DNA of 64,000 nucleotides from positions 1-64,000 of the forward strand of contig NZ_KB890026.1 in NCBI RefSeq assembly GCF_000372965.1, read 5' to 3'. Made by a program: the position numbers and the translations under genes. Within the stretch, counting starts at the first letter, position 1. Every line of letters starts with the position of its first letter. Below are positions 17,808 to 26,840 of this stretch, in pieces. The notes beneath the pieces are model-generated. The model saw only the letters and a program-made list of their open reading frames with translations. It was not told the origin of the DNA and did no database searches. The DNA is from Hoeflea sp. 108. GTDB taxonomy: Bacteria > Pseudomonadota > Alphaproteobacteria > Rhizobiales > Rhizobiaceae.

Positions 17808-19721
17808 CTAGCTCCTGCGCATGACCGGCAGGATCACCTTCGAGGGGTGCTGCGGATCGTGATGGATTGCATTCACGGCCTTACGCATATGGGTATGACG
17901 ACCGACAGGTTCGCCAGTGTTGGGGTTGACGTCGAAGCGTGGGAACGATGACGACGACACCAGCACGCGCAACCGGTGGCCCGCATTGAAGACGTTGGCC
18001 GTCGGATAGAGTTCGAAGCGAACCTTCACGACCTCGCCCGGCTTCATCAGGATCGGCCTTTCAAAACCGTCACGATAGCGGACGCGGAAGATGCTCTCGC
18101 ACAGGTTCATCCGGTAACCGTCAGGCCAGGCCTCGCTTTGCGGGTAGACATCCTGCAACTGCACGAAGATGTCTGTGTCGGGTGCGTCCGAGGACAAGTA
18201 GATTTCGACCTCTGGATTACCCGTGACTTCGAAATCCTCGTCGAAGGGCTGCGTGACAAACGACAGAACGTCGTTGCGGTCGGCGAGATCGCCAAAAGGC
18301 GCCTCGGCTCCGTGAACGCCAGGATGCGTAACCTGATCGGCGGCCCCCTGCAGCACCAGGCTTTCGCGAAGCGATATCGGATCGCCCGTCCGCATCATCC
18401 GGGGAAATGGTGGAAGGTTTTGCGTCATCGACGACACGTTGGAGGCAACCGTCGGCATCGGCTTGGCCGGATCGAAGGTGAAGCGGCTGGGCTCACTTGC
18501 CGCGGGCAGCTTTGGCGACAACGAGCCGTCGGCCTGCAGGTGCCAGTCTTCGGACGCGACGCCGCGCGGCGGCCATTGCTCGGCCACGCGCCATTCGCCG
18601 CCATGGACGAGACGACCAACGGCATTTCGGCTGCCGTTACCGCCCATGCGGAAGTACTGAACCTTCGGCCGGTCTGCCCAGGCGCTTTCGTCACCTTTGA
18701 GGAAGCGGTCAAAGAAGCGGAGCATGAGTTCCATGCGGTCCTTGGCAAGGTTTCCCTTGATCGGCGCCTTTGACCCCATGTCGACATTGCCCGCCAGGGG
18801 ATTGTCCAGATTGGGCCCGCCATGAACGCCCGCGCCCATCAACAGGTACTGGTGCGAGAGCCTGCCTTCCAGGTCCGTGAAGTTCTTGATGGTCGCGCGC
18901 GGATAGCTGTCATACCAAGCGCCGGAATAGACCGTTGGGATATCGGCCGTCTGATCGCGATAGGCTTCGAAATTGAGGGTGGGGTTCAGCCAGTAGTCGC
19001 TCAAATCGGCGTTGCGATAATATTCGAGCGCCAGCTTTTCCCATTTCGGCAAGGAGGACAGCGGGCTTTTGCCTTCGCTCCACGGCAAGCGGGCGAGCCA
19101 TTCGTACATGCGCTCGGAATTGCGGATGAGTTCTGCCTGGAGTTCGAGATCTGCATGCGCCTCCTGGGAATGGATGCTGTTGGTCATCAGCCAGGCCAGC
19201 CAGCGCAGTTCCAGCGTGCCATGATGGCGTAACGCATGCATGAACGCGTTGGAGCCTGCCTGATTGACCCACATTGCCTTCAGATGCGGCGGGCGCTGGA
19301 TCGCGGTGGCACTCTGGTTCCAGGCGCGCAGTGAGCTGCCTTGAGTTCCGATCATGCCGTTGCAATAGGGCAGCGCGGCGAGCCATTCGATGACATCGTG
19401 GCCATCTTCGCCTTCCTTGCTGTCAAGCAGGACGAAGTCGCCTTCGGATTCGAAGCGACCGCGCGCGTCCTGCACTACATAGAGGTAGCCGCGTCGTGCA
19501 AAATATTCGCCGTTCTTTGCTTGCCCTGACGGACCCTTGCCGGAGCGCGTGTCATAGGGCGAGCGGGTGACAATGGCCGGAAACGGGCCGGGCAGCGCTT
19601 CGCCGTCGCGAGCGGGTCGGTAGATGTCGACCGAAAGCTTCACGCCGTCGCGGGCCACACACTTCATCGAGCGCGCGATCGTCACGTTGTAGGGTGCTTC
19701 AGTGCTGGAGGGATTGGTCAT
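17808..19721 (-). CDS. CocE/NonD family hydrolase (S15 X-prolyl dipeptidyl peptidase-like)
   Basis: A 637-residue alpha/beta hydrolase with an N-terminal catalytic domain (VARDGVKLSVDIYRP; YLYVVQDARGRFESEGDF) and a C-terminal jelly-roll domain (VTGNPEVEIYLSSDAPDTDI, ending RHTHMRKAVNAIHHDPQHPS). The nucleophile elbow reads GTQGSSLRAW; in characterised relatives the Ser is followed by Tyr (GSSY), so Leu here is a departure. No signal peptide is seen, so it is probably cytoplasmic. It hydrolyses esters or amides. Start at 19721 is preferred because GAGGAAA is about 9 bases upstream; the gene overlaps the acyl-CoA synthetase by 23 bases. Substrate unknown. Confidence 0.88.
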   Translation of the reverse strand: MTNPSSTEAPYNVTIARSMKCVARDGVKLSVDIYRPARDGEALPGPFPAIVTRSPYDTRSGKGPSGQAKNGEYFARRGYLYVVQDARGRFESEGDFVLLDSKEGEDGHDVIEWLAALPYCNGMIGTQGSSLRAWNQSATAIQRPPHLKAMWVNQAGSNAFMHALRHHGTLELRWLAWLMTNSIHSQEAHADLELQAELIRNSERMYEWLARLPWSEGKSPLSSLPKWEKLALEYYRNADLSDYWLNPTLNFEAYRDQTADIPTVYSGAWYDSYPRATIKNFTDLEGRLSHQYLLMGAGVHGGPNLDNPLAGNVDMGSKAPIKGNLAKDRMELMLRFFDRFLKGDESAWADRPKVQYFRMGGNGSRNAVGRLVHGGEWRVAEQWPPRGVASEDWHLQADGSLSPKLPAASEPSRFTFDPAKPMPTVASNVSSMTQNLPPFPRMMRTGDPISLRESLVLQGAADQVTHPGVHGAEAPFGDLADRNDVLSFVTQPFDEDFEVTGNPEVEIYLSSDAPDTDIFVQLQDVYPQSEAWPDGYRMNLCESIFRVRYRDGFERPILMKPGEVVKVRFELYPTANVFNAGHRLRVLVSSSSFPRFDVNPNTGEPVGRHTHMRKAVNAIHHDPQHPSKVILPVMRRS

Positions 19722-21390
19722 CTGCATTTTCCTCACACTTGGTCTGGGGATCGGCTTGCCAAGCGGCGAACTCGCGCAAGCGCAGATCACGGCGCTGGAT
19801 CTTGCCCACCGGGTTTTTTGGCAGTTCGGCGATGAATTCGATCCGTCTGGGATATTTGTAGGGGGCGGTCAGTCGCTTGACGAAAGCCTGCAGCTCGCGT
19901 GCCAGCATCTCGCTGCCTTCATACCCGTCATGGAGCACGACAAAGGCCTTGACCACTTCGCCCCGTTCCTCGTCGGGGCTCGCGACGGCCGCCGCTTCGC
20001 GCACCATCGGGTGTTCGATCAGCGCGTTCTCGACCTCCTGGGGGCCGATGCGATAGCCAGCGGAATTGATGACATCGTCGGCTCGTCCCTCGTAGAATAA
20101 GTAGCCGTCATCATCGGCACGGGCATTGTCTCCCGTCAGGAAATAGTCCTGTCCATCGAGCATTGTGCGCGTGGAGGAAGTGCGCTCAGGGTCCTGCCAG
20201 TAGCCCAGCATGAGATGGGCGCTGGGAAGGCGCAGCGCGATCTGCCCGGTCTCCCCAGGAACCGCGAGCCTGCCCTCGCTGGTGATGAGATCGAGGCTGA
20301 CGCCCGGGAGCGAACGTCCCATGGCACCTGGCCGCACTTCTGTGTCGCGATAGTTCGCAACGAGCATCAGCGTCTCGGTCAGCCCATATGCCTCGAGCAC
20401 CGGTTTGCCGGTCATCGCCTTCCAGGCTTCGAGCACGGGCGGGTTGAGCGATTCACCGGCTGAAACGGTCAACCTCAAGCTGGGCAAGGTCCTGCCCCCG
20501 ATGTCGAGCGCGACCAGACGGCGAAGCTCAGTTGCGGCGGCGCAGTAGACGCTGACGCCATGGCGGGCGATAAGCTCGATCCTGTACTGCGGGTCGAATG
20601 GACCGTCATAGAAGAGCACAGTCGCACCACGGCTCCAGGGTCCAAAAAGGATCGAGGTGCCCGCCTTCGACCAGCCGGTATCGGCGGTACAGAACATCAC
20701 GTCGTCCTGCCCCAGATCCAGCCAGTGTTCAGCAGAGCCACGCCAGGCATGCAGCGCCCGAGAGGCATGGGTGACGCCCTTGGGCAGGCCCGTCGAGCCG
20801 GAGGTGTAGAAGATCAGCGCAGGATCCTCGGCGCGAACTGTTGCGGCACGGAAGCCATCCGCTGGCTCCTCGACCAGTCCATCGAAGGCAATCCAGCCTT
20901 CGGGCGGTGCGGCGGCGGGTTCGGCACCCGGCAGATCGACGGCGATGCGCAACGTCTCTACCGGCGCCGTCACGAACTTCTCGACTTCCGGGACGGTGGT
21001 GATCACCACCTTCGCCCCCGAATTTAAGAGGCGATAGTCGATGTCCTTGGCTGTCAGCATCGTTACGCAGGGAATGGCGATGGCACCGAGCTTGAGCACT
21101 GCGACCATTGCCAGCTGCCAGGCAGGAATACGCGGCAGCATGACCATGACGCGATCGCCCCGACCGACGCCGCGGCGTTCGAGTGCTGCAGCCAGCCGAT
21201 CGGTCCATGCCGCGATTTCGGCAAAGCTGTACCTGCGCTCCCGCCCGGCCGCATCGCACCAGATCAAAGCGGGTGCTGCGGCGTTGCGGACCGGATCTGC
21301 AGCCCATGCGTCGACAATGTCGGTGCCGAAATTAAAGGTTTCAGGCGTCGCGAGCCGATAATCGGCCCGCAATCTTTGGTATCTGTCCAT
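19699..21390 (-). CDS. Acyl-CoA synthetase (AMP-forming, medium-chain/acetyl type)
   Basis: A 563-residue adenylate-forming enzyme. The P-loop LIFYTSGSTGLPKGVTHASR is near 195, with TADTGWSKAGTSILFGPWSR, VLEAYGLTETLMLV and the hinge GRADDVINSAGYRIGPQEVE. The catalytic Lys is in PKNPVGKIQRRDLR near the C-terminus. TADTGWxxG and the hinge sequence place it near medium-chain acyl-CoA/acetyl-CoA synthetases rather than MatB. It activates a carboxylic acid released from the imported compound, identity unknown. It sits between the alpha/beta hydrolase (24-base gap) and the CocE-like gene. Confidence 0.9.
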   Translation of the reverse strand: MDRYQRLRADYRLATPETFNFGTDIVDAWAADPVRNAAAPALIWCDAAGRERRYSFAEIAAWTDRLAAALERRGVGRGDRVMVMLPRIPAWQLAMVAVLKLGAIAIPCVTMLTAKDIDYRLLNSGAKVVITTVPEVEKFVTAPVETLRIAVDLPGAEPAAAPPEGWIAFDGLVEEPADGFRAATVRAEDPALIFYTSGSTGLPKGVTHASRALHAWRGSAEHWLDLGQDDVMFCTADTGWSKAGTSILFGPWSRGATVLFYDGPFDPQYRIELIARHGVSVYCAAATELRRLVALDIGGRTLPSLRLTVSAGESLNPPVLEAWKAMTGKPVLEAYGLTETLMLVANYRDTEVRPGAMGRSLPGVSLDLITSEGRLAVPGETGQIALRLPSAHLMLGYWQDPERTSSTRTMLDGQDYFLTGDNARADDDGYLFYEGRADDVINSAGYRIGPQEVENALIEHPMVREAAAVASPDEERGEVVKAFVVLHDGYEGSEMLARELQAFVKRLTAPYKYPRRIEFIAELPKNPVGKIQRRDLRLREFAAWQADPQTKCEENADDQSLQH

Positions 21391-21414
21391 GGTGTATCTT
21401 CCAGCGGCTGCGGG

Positions 21415-22275
21415 TCAGGCGCCCTGCAGGCCCTTCAGGAAATTGCGGGCGCGGTCGGCCAGGTGCACAGGCTGGTCGCCCCAGATTGTGTGATTGCTGT
21501 TTGTCACGACCTCCAGGCGCGCATTGGCAAAGGCACTGGTCAGCTCCTGAGCTTGATTGCCGCTGAGGACGTTGGAGCGATCGGCATTCAGCACCAGCAC
21601 CGGCACCTTGATTGCGGCGACATCAGCCGATTGGTCGGTAGACAGATTGAGGAACACCTTGGTGATCGCGGCAAGATCATAGGCCCAGCTCCAGCTGCCG
21701 TCGGCTTCCTGGCGGAAGTCACCGCCCATGGCGAGGCGGTGCATCTGATCGCTCAGGCCCGCCCGCTGCGGCAAGGCACGGGCGAAAGCCTCGGCCTCGG
21801 CGCGGGTCGGGTAGTTCCGTCGGCGCGTGTGATGAGAACGAAGATATTTGACGATCTCAGAATCGCTGACGAAGAAGCTCGGGTCCGAGAGGATCATTCC
21901 GGCAATACGATCGGGATTGGCGGCCGCAAAGGAAACCGCGACCTGGTTGCCGACAGAGCTACCGACAAGGGTGATGTCCCTGAGATCCAGCCTCTGCGCA
22001 AGGCCGGCAATATCGCCCGCCATCTCGGCGATGGTGTAAGACGAGTTCGGCCTGTCCGACGCACCATGGCCGCGCATATCCACCGCAATCACACGGTATT
22101 CGTCCTTCAGGTTGGCACCCAGGTGTCCCCAGGCATGTGCCGTCATGGAGGTGCCGTGCAGGCAAACCACCACCGGCCCCGTCCCGCCATTGTCGAGATA
22201 TCGGATCTTCACGCCGTCGAGGTCCACGACATCCGACTTCCAGTTCGGTTCGATGTGCAGGGTATCTTGGGTCAT
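21415..22275 (-). CDS. Alpha/beta hydrolase
   Basis: A 286-residue alpha/beta hydrolase. The oxyanion motif HGTSMTAHAW is near 40, the nucleophile LVGSSVGNQVA (Ser in GSSVGN) near 105, a central VPVLVLNADRSNVLSGNQ, and the catalytic His in SNSNHTIWGD near 264. The elbow GSSVGN is slightly unusual compared with GxSxGG. There is no signal peptide. It lies 21 bases after the dppF-like gene and 24 before the acyl-CoA synthetase, in the same leftward operon. It is probably an esterase, amidase or C-C hydrolase feeding the synthetase; the substrate cannot be read from sequence. Confidence 0.88.
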   Translation of the reverse strand: MTQDTLHIEPNWKSDVVDLDGVKIRYLDNGGTGPVVVCLHGTSMTAHAWGHLGANLKDEYRVIAVDMRGHGASDRPNSSYTIAEMAGDIAGLAQRLDLRDITLVGSSVGNQVAVSFAAANPDRIAGMILSDPSFFVSDSEIVKYLRSHHTRRRNYPTRAEAEAFARALPQRAGLSDQMHRLAMGGDFRQEADGSWSWAYDLAAITKVFLNLSTDQSADVAAIKVPVLVLNADRSNVLSGNQAQELTSAFANARLEVVTNSNHTIWGDQPVHLADRARNFLKGLQGA

Positions 22276-22296
22276 CTTGTCTTGCCTCGAAAGTTG

Positions 22297-23262
22297 CTAG
22301 TTGTTGGCCAGGCAGATAGCGGCCTGACGGCCGTCCGGCCCTGCCATCATCTGGTGGACGAGATCGGCGCATGCGGGTTGCGCCAGAGGGCAGCGACTGC
22401 GGAAACGGCAGCCGCTCGGCGGATTGCGGGGGCTCGGTACATCGCCCTTGAGCAGGGCGACGGTCTCGATGCGTGCGTCCGGATCAACCTTCAGCGAAGC
22501 GGACAGCAGTGCCTTGGTATAGGGATGGCGCGGCGCAGACAGGACGTCGGCGACAGGTCCGATCTCCATCATGCGGCCCAGATACATGACGGCCACCCTG
22601 TCGGCGAACTGACCCACCACGGTGAGATCGTGCGAGATGAACAGATATGTCAGTCCATATTCGGCCTGCAGGTCCTTCATCAGGTTCAGGATCTGAGCCT
22701 GGACTGAAACATCAAGCGCCGAGGTCGCCTCGTCCAGCACGATCAGTTCAGGCCGCATGGCCAGCGCACGTGCGATGGCCACGCGTTGCTGCTGGCCGCC
22801 CGAGAGCTGGTGGGGAAACTTGTAGAAGGCCGCGGCCGGGAGCTCGACCTGGGCCAACAGTTCGCGCACCCGCACGTCCCGCGCAGCACCCCGGGCGATC
22901 CTGTGCACATCTATCCCTTCACCGATGAGGGCGCCCACCGTCCAACGCGGATCGAGCGAACCGAGCGGATCCTGGAACACCACCTGCGCCCGCCGCGCGA
23001 TATCGCGACGGCTCGCCGCCTGACCGTAGGTCGCAGAAATTTGTCCCTCGGCAACGTCTTCCAGCCGCAGGATGGCACGTCCGAGCGTGCTCTTGCCGCA
23101 GCCGGATTCACCCACCAGGGCCAGGGTCTCGCCACGCATCAGGTCGAAGCTGACCTTTTCGACGGCACCGATGTGGCCGACCACACGCTGGAAGAAGCCG
23201 CGTCTGATAGGGTAGCGCACGCTCACATCCTGCAGGGACAACAGGGTAGGGACCTCAGGCAT
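22297..23262 (-). CDS. Peptide-type ABC transporter ATP-binding protein (DppF/OppF family)
   Basis: A 321-residue ATPase: Walker A LVGESGCGKSTLGRA near 52, Q-loop VFQDPLGSLDPR, signature LSGGQQQRVAIARAL, Walker B LIVLDEATSALD, and the H-loop in FISHDLTVV. The C-terminal oligopeptide-transporter extension NPPSGCRFRSRCPLAQPAC contains the Cys residues that in some relatives hold an Fe-S cluster. It powers uptake together with the DppD-like ATPase; the two genes overlap by 8 bases. Substrate class is peptide, opine or similar amide. Confidence 0.93.
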   Translation of the reverse strand: MPEVPTLLSLQDVSVRYPIRRGFFQRVVGHIGAVEKVSFDLMRGETLALVGESGCGKSTLGRAILRLEDVAEGQISATYGQAASRRDIARRAQVVFQDPLGSLDPRWTVGALIGEGIDVHRIARGAARDVRVRELLAQVELPAAAFYKFPHQLSGGQQQRVAIARALAMRPELIVLDEATSALDVSVQAQILNLMKDLQAEYGLTYLFISHDLTVVGQFADRVAVMYLGRMMEIGPVADVLSAPRHPYTKALLSASLKVDPDARIETVALLKGDVPSPRNPPSGCRFRSRCPLAQPACADLVHQMMAGPDGRQAAICLANN

Positions 23263-24286
23263 GGGCCATCTCCTCAGCCCTCAGACAGCGCAGGAGATGC
23301 CCGTCGGCGCCCGCCTCCAGCCGGGGGATTTCATACGTGCAACTGTCCAGAGCCATTGGACAGCGTGGATGAAAACGACATCCTGAAGGCATTGCGGTCG
23401 CCGATGGAACCGAACCGGGCAGCGCCTCGATACGTGCCCCGGGCACGCCCGTCGGCAGGCTCGCCAAGAGAGCCCGGGTGTAGGGATGGCGGGGGGCATT
23501 GATGATCTCGGCGACCGTCCCGGTCTCGACCACCTGGCCGGCATACATGACGGCCACACGGTCGGCCATGGCCGCGACCACGCCGAAGTCGTGGGTGACG
23601 ATGACCAGGGCGAGATTGAGCTTGCGCTGGAGCTGGCGGATCAGGTTGAGGACCTGCGCCTGGATCGTGACGTCCAGGGCGGTGGTGGGTTCGTCAGCGA
23701 TCAGCAGTTCCGGCTCCGAGGCAAGCGCAATGGCGATCATCGCCCGCTGCCGCTGTCCACCCGACAGCTGATGCGGATAGCGGTCGAGCGCCTCCTCAGG
23801 GTCGGGGAGGCCGACATGCCTCAGCCATTCTGCTCCCTTTTTCCGCATTGCCTGTTTTCCCGACAGCCCCGTCTGGCCGATCGCCTCATTCAGCTGCTGC
23901 CCAATGGTGAAGACGGGATCGAGCGCGCGAGAGGGGTTCTGAAAAATCATGCCGATGCGCCGTCCAAGAAGTCCGCGGCGGCGGCGCTCGCGCTCGCTCA
24001 GCCTGGAGATTTCCTCGCCGTCCAGCGATATGCATCCGCGAGTGACTGCACCGCCGCGTCCGAGGAGCCCGGTGACGGCCAGGACCGTCACCGATTTTCC
24101 CGACCCCGACTCGCCGATCAACGCCAGGGCTTCGCCCCGCCGCACACTGAGCGAGACGTCCGAGCAGACTTCGAGCCTTCCGTAGCTCAGGGCCAGGCCG
24201 TCGACCTCGAGCAGCGGCCGTTCACCCGACGGCGCGGAAATGCTCTCGGGCGTCGTCATACCGGCGATGGCGGGGTTGGCACTCAT
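23255..24286 (-). CDS. Peptide-type ABC transporter ATP-binding protein (DppD/OppD family)
   Basis: A 343-residue ATPase: Walker A LIGESGSGKSVTVLAV, MIFQNPSRALDPVF, signature LSGGQRQRAMIAIAL, Walker B LLIADEPTTALDV, H-loop VTHDFGVVA and the C-terminal ATAMPSGCRFHPRCP with its Cys cluster. It pairs with the following DppF-like ATPase. Its start overlaps the stop of the solute-binding protein gene by 4 bases (ATGA), so translation is probably coupled. Confidence 0.93.
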   Translation of the reverse strand: MSANPAIAGMTTPESISAPSGERPLLEVDGLALSYGRLEVCSDVSLSVRRGEALALIGESGSGKSVTVLAVTGLLGRGGAVTRGCISLDGEEISRLSERERRRRGLLGRRIGMIFQNPSRALDPVFTIGQQLNEAIGQTGLSGKQAMRKKGAEWLRHVGLPDPEEALDRYPHQLSGGQRQRAMIAIALASEPELLIADEPTTALDVTIQAQVLNLIRQLQRKLNLALVIVTHDFGVVAAMADRVAVMYAGQVVETGTVAEIINAPRHPYTRALLASLPTGVPGARIEALPGSVPSATAMPSGCRFHPRCPMALDSCTYEIPRLEAGADGHLLRCLRAEEMAHA

Positions 24287-25902
24287 TTGGTGACCCAGAC
24301 CTCTGGCAGGCTCGGGAAGCCTTGCGTCAACATCGGGTGCCAGCCTTCGACGCGGGCCTGGGCGGGATGGAGAAGCACTGCGGCCCAGATCGGAAGCGGG
24401 TTCTGGACGTTCTTGTAGACGTAGCGCTGGATGTCCCAGATCTTCTGCTGTCTGGCGGCCTCGTCCATGGTGCCTTGCTGATCCTGGATCATTTTCGCCA
24501 GCTCGGGATCGTCGATGCCGGTGTAGTTGCGGTTGCCTCCCTTGAGGAAATGCGTGCCGAAATACTCGTTGGCTTCGCCAAACGGGCTCATCATCAGGAA
24601 CATGCCCTGGAAATTGCGTTCCTTGCCGAGTGCCTGGCCCGCGACCATGTCAACCATCTTGATCTCGGCCTTGACACCGATCTCAGCGAGATCCTGCTGG
24701 ATCCATTCAGCTTCGCGGACAAATTCCTCGCCATAGTTCAGGACGGTCAGTTCAAAGGAAAAGCCCTCGGCATATCCAGCTTCTGCCAGTAGTGCCTTGG
24801 CCTTTTCGTGGTCGGGAGTTCCATAGAGCGCGATACGCTCGTCCTGCGGCAAGGTCTGGGTGACCAGGGCTGGACCGACGACGCCGCCGATAGCGCCGCC
24901 ACCGCGAACCACCTCGCCGAGGCCCTGCCGATCGATGGCGAGGTTCACTGCCTGGCGCACCCGCAGGTCAGCGAACGGCTTGAAGGTCGGGTTGAGATAG
25001 AGTTCCGACTGGGTATTGGCCACAGTCTGGATATCCTTCATGTCGGGCACGGCCTGCTTCAATTCCTGCATCTGGGTAAGGTTGAGCGGGCCAAACCAGA
25101 TATCGATCTGGCCCGAGCGGAAGGCCATGATGCGTGCGTTGAGGTCCTTGATGGGCAGGATGTCGACCTCATCGAGATAGGGCAGCTGCTCGCCAGCCTC
25201 GCTCTTGCCGAAATATTTCGGGTTCCGGACATAGCGGGTGGCGACACCCGCCTGGTTCTCCTTAAGAATCCAGGGTCCGGTGCCAATGACCACGGTCTTG
25301 CGGTCATAACCGCCATCGAAGGCCTCGCGCGGCAGGATCCACATGTTCTGATGTGCAAGAGCCTGCAACAGGGCGACATCGGGACGTTTCAGCGTCATGA
25401 CGACCGTGTGGTCGTCGGGTGCGGTAATGGTGTCCACTGCCGCGAGTTGACCTTTCTGAACGCCCTCCTTGCGGATCGCCTCATAGGTGGCGAGGACGTC
25501 TGCGGCAACGAATGGGCGGCCGGATACGGGCGCAATGTCTTGCCAGACGGCATCCTTGCGCAGATGGAACGTATATTCGAGACCGTCTGCCGAGGCGTCC
25601 CAGCTCTCCGCCAGGGCCGGCTTCGGAACAAACGCGCCATAGGCTATTTCCGGCCCGGTCTTCCATTCGACAAGGCGGTTCAGCGCCAGACCCAACCTGG
25701 AATGTGCGCCGAACTCGGTACTCGCGAGGGGGTCGAAATTCGGCGCCTCCGCGTGAACGTTGATCGTTACCTTGCCGCCGTGGCGAGGAGCCTCCTGGGA
25801 AATGGCTGCTCCGGGCAATGCCAGCGACGCCGTGAGCGCCAAAAGTGGTGCGATGCGCCCTAGGGTATTCGAGTGGTGCAGTAGTCGTTCGAACAAGGTC
25901 AT
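24283..25902 (-). CDS. Peptide-type ABC transporter solute-binding protein
   Basis: A 539-residue SBP family 5 protein. N-terminal signal peptide: basic start, hydrophobic APLLALTASLALPGAA, cleavage near AISQEA. Family landmarks: GGKVTINVHAEAPNFDPLAS, ALAESWDASADGLEYTFHLR, VVIGTGPWILKENQAG and FADLRVRQAVNLAIDRQG. It captures the substrate in the periplasm and sets transporter specificity, which is not predictable here. Start at 25902 is preferred because GGGAGGAAATG places a ribosome binding site before a canonical signal peptide; the longer frame to 26067 would bury it. Confidence 0.93.
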   Translation of the reverse strand: MTLFERLLHHSNTLGRIAPLLALTASLALPGAAISQEAPRHGGKVTINVHAEAPNFDPLASTEFGAHSRLGLALNRLVEWKTGPEIAYGAFVPKPALAESWDASADGLEYTFHLRKDAVWQDIAPVSGRPFVAADVLATYEAIRKEGVQKGQLAAVDTITAPDDHTVVMTLKRPDVALLQALAHQNMWILPREAFDGGYDRKTVVIGTGPWILKENQAGVATRYVRNPKYFGKSEAGEQLPYLDEVDILPIKDLNARIMAFRSGQIDIWFGPLNLTQMQELKQAVPDMKDIQTVANTQSELYLNPTFKPFADLRVRQAVNLAIDRQGLGEVVRGGGAIGGVVGPALVTQTLPQDERIALYGTPDHEKAKALLAEAGYAEGFSFELTVLNYGEEFVREAEWIQQDLAEIGVKAEIKMVDMVAGQALGKERNFQGMFLMMSPFGEANEYFGTHFLKGGNRNYTGIDDPELAKMIQDQQGTMDEAARQQKIWDIQRYVYKNVQNPLPIWAAVLLHPAQARVEGWHPMLTQGFPSLPEVWVTK

Positions 25903-25961
25903 TTCCTCCCAAAATGGACGTGACTGTGGAATTCGCTGGTATGCGCTGCGCCTCGCAGCGT

Positions 25962-26840
25962 TCATTGCTGGTTTCGTGGATCCAGCACGTCGCGTAGTGC
26001 GTCGCCGATGAGGTTCAGCGCAAGCACGCTGACCGTCAGCATCAGACCGGGGAAGATGATCAACCACGGCGCCGAGGTTATGAAACGTGTTCCATGAGAG
26101 AGCATCGTTCCCAGCGAGGGATGAGGCGGCGGCGTGCCGACCCCGAGAAAGCTGAGGGCCGCTTCGGTCATGATGGCGACACCGAAAGCAAGTGAACCCA
26201 GAACGAGCATCGTCGGCATGAGATTGGGTGCGCCGTGCGTCAGCATTATCCTGAGCGGCGACGCTCCGATGACACGCGCTGCCGAGATGAAGTCCTGGCT
26301 GCGGATCTTCAGCATCTCGGACCGGACGACGCGCACGAAACGCGGTATCTGGGCGAGTGTCACTGCGATGACTACGTTGCGGACACTCGGCCCCAGCATG
26401 GCTGCGATGAACAGCGACAGAACAAGCGACGGCAAGGTGTCAAGAGCCTCGACGATGCGCTGGATGATAGTGTCGGTCCAGCCACCGAAGTAGCCAGAGA
26501 TCATCCCGACCAGGCCGCCGACGAGCATGGTCAGCATCACGACCATCAACCCCACGAACAAGGAGATGCGTGTTCCATGCAGGACACGCGAGAAGACGTC
26601 GCGGCCGATGTCGTCGGTGCCGAACCAATGCAGCAGAGACGGCACTTTCAGCACCGCACGCCTGTCCTGGTGGAGCGGATCGAACTGAGCGATGAAGGGA
26701 GCAAAAAGTGCCAGCAACAGCACGATGGTCAGGATGATCAGCGCACTGCAGCCCACGGGATCGCGCAACAAGGCACGCAAGACGACAAGGCTGCGGTAAG
26801 AACCCCGGTGCATGGCCGCGGCTTCGACAGCGAGTGTCAT
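25962..26840 (-). CDS. Peptide-type ABC transporter permease (DppC family)
   Basis: A 292-residue inner-membrane permease with an N-terminal membrane segment (ALIILTIVLLLALFAPFIAQ), the DppC motif FGTDDIGRDVFSRVLHGTRI, further membrane segments and the EAA loop AARVIGASPLRIMLTHGAPN that docks the ATPases. The tail ALRDVLDPRNQQ is typical. It overlaps dppB by 4 bases upstream, and a 59-base gap separates it from the solute-binding protein gene. Confidence 0.93.
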   Translation of the reverse strand: MTLAVEAAAMHRGSYRSLVVLRALLRDPVGCSALIILTIVLLLALFAPFIAQFDPLHQDRRAVLKVPSLLHWFGTDDIGRDVFSRVLHGTRISLFVGLMVVMLTMLVGGLVGMISGYFGGWTDTIIQRIVEALDTLPSLVLSLFIAAMLGPSVRNVVIAVTLAQIPRFVRVVRSEMLKIRSQDFISAARVIGASPLRIMLTHGAPNLMPTMLVLGSLAFGVAIMTEAALSFLGVGTPPPHPSLGTMLSHGTRFITSAPWLIIFPGLMLTVSVLALNLIGDALRDVLDPRNQQ

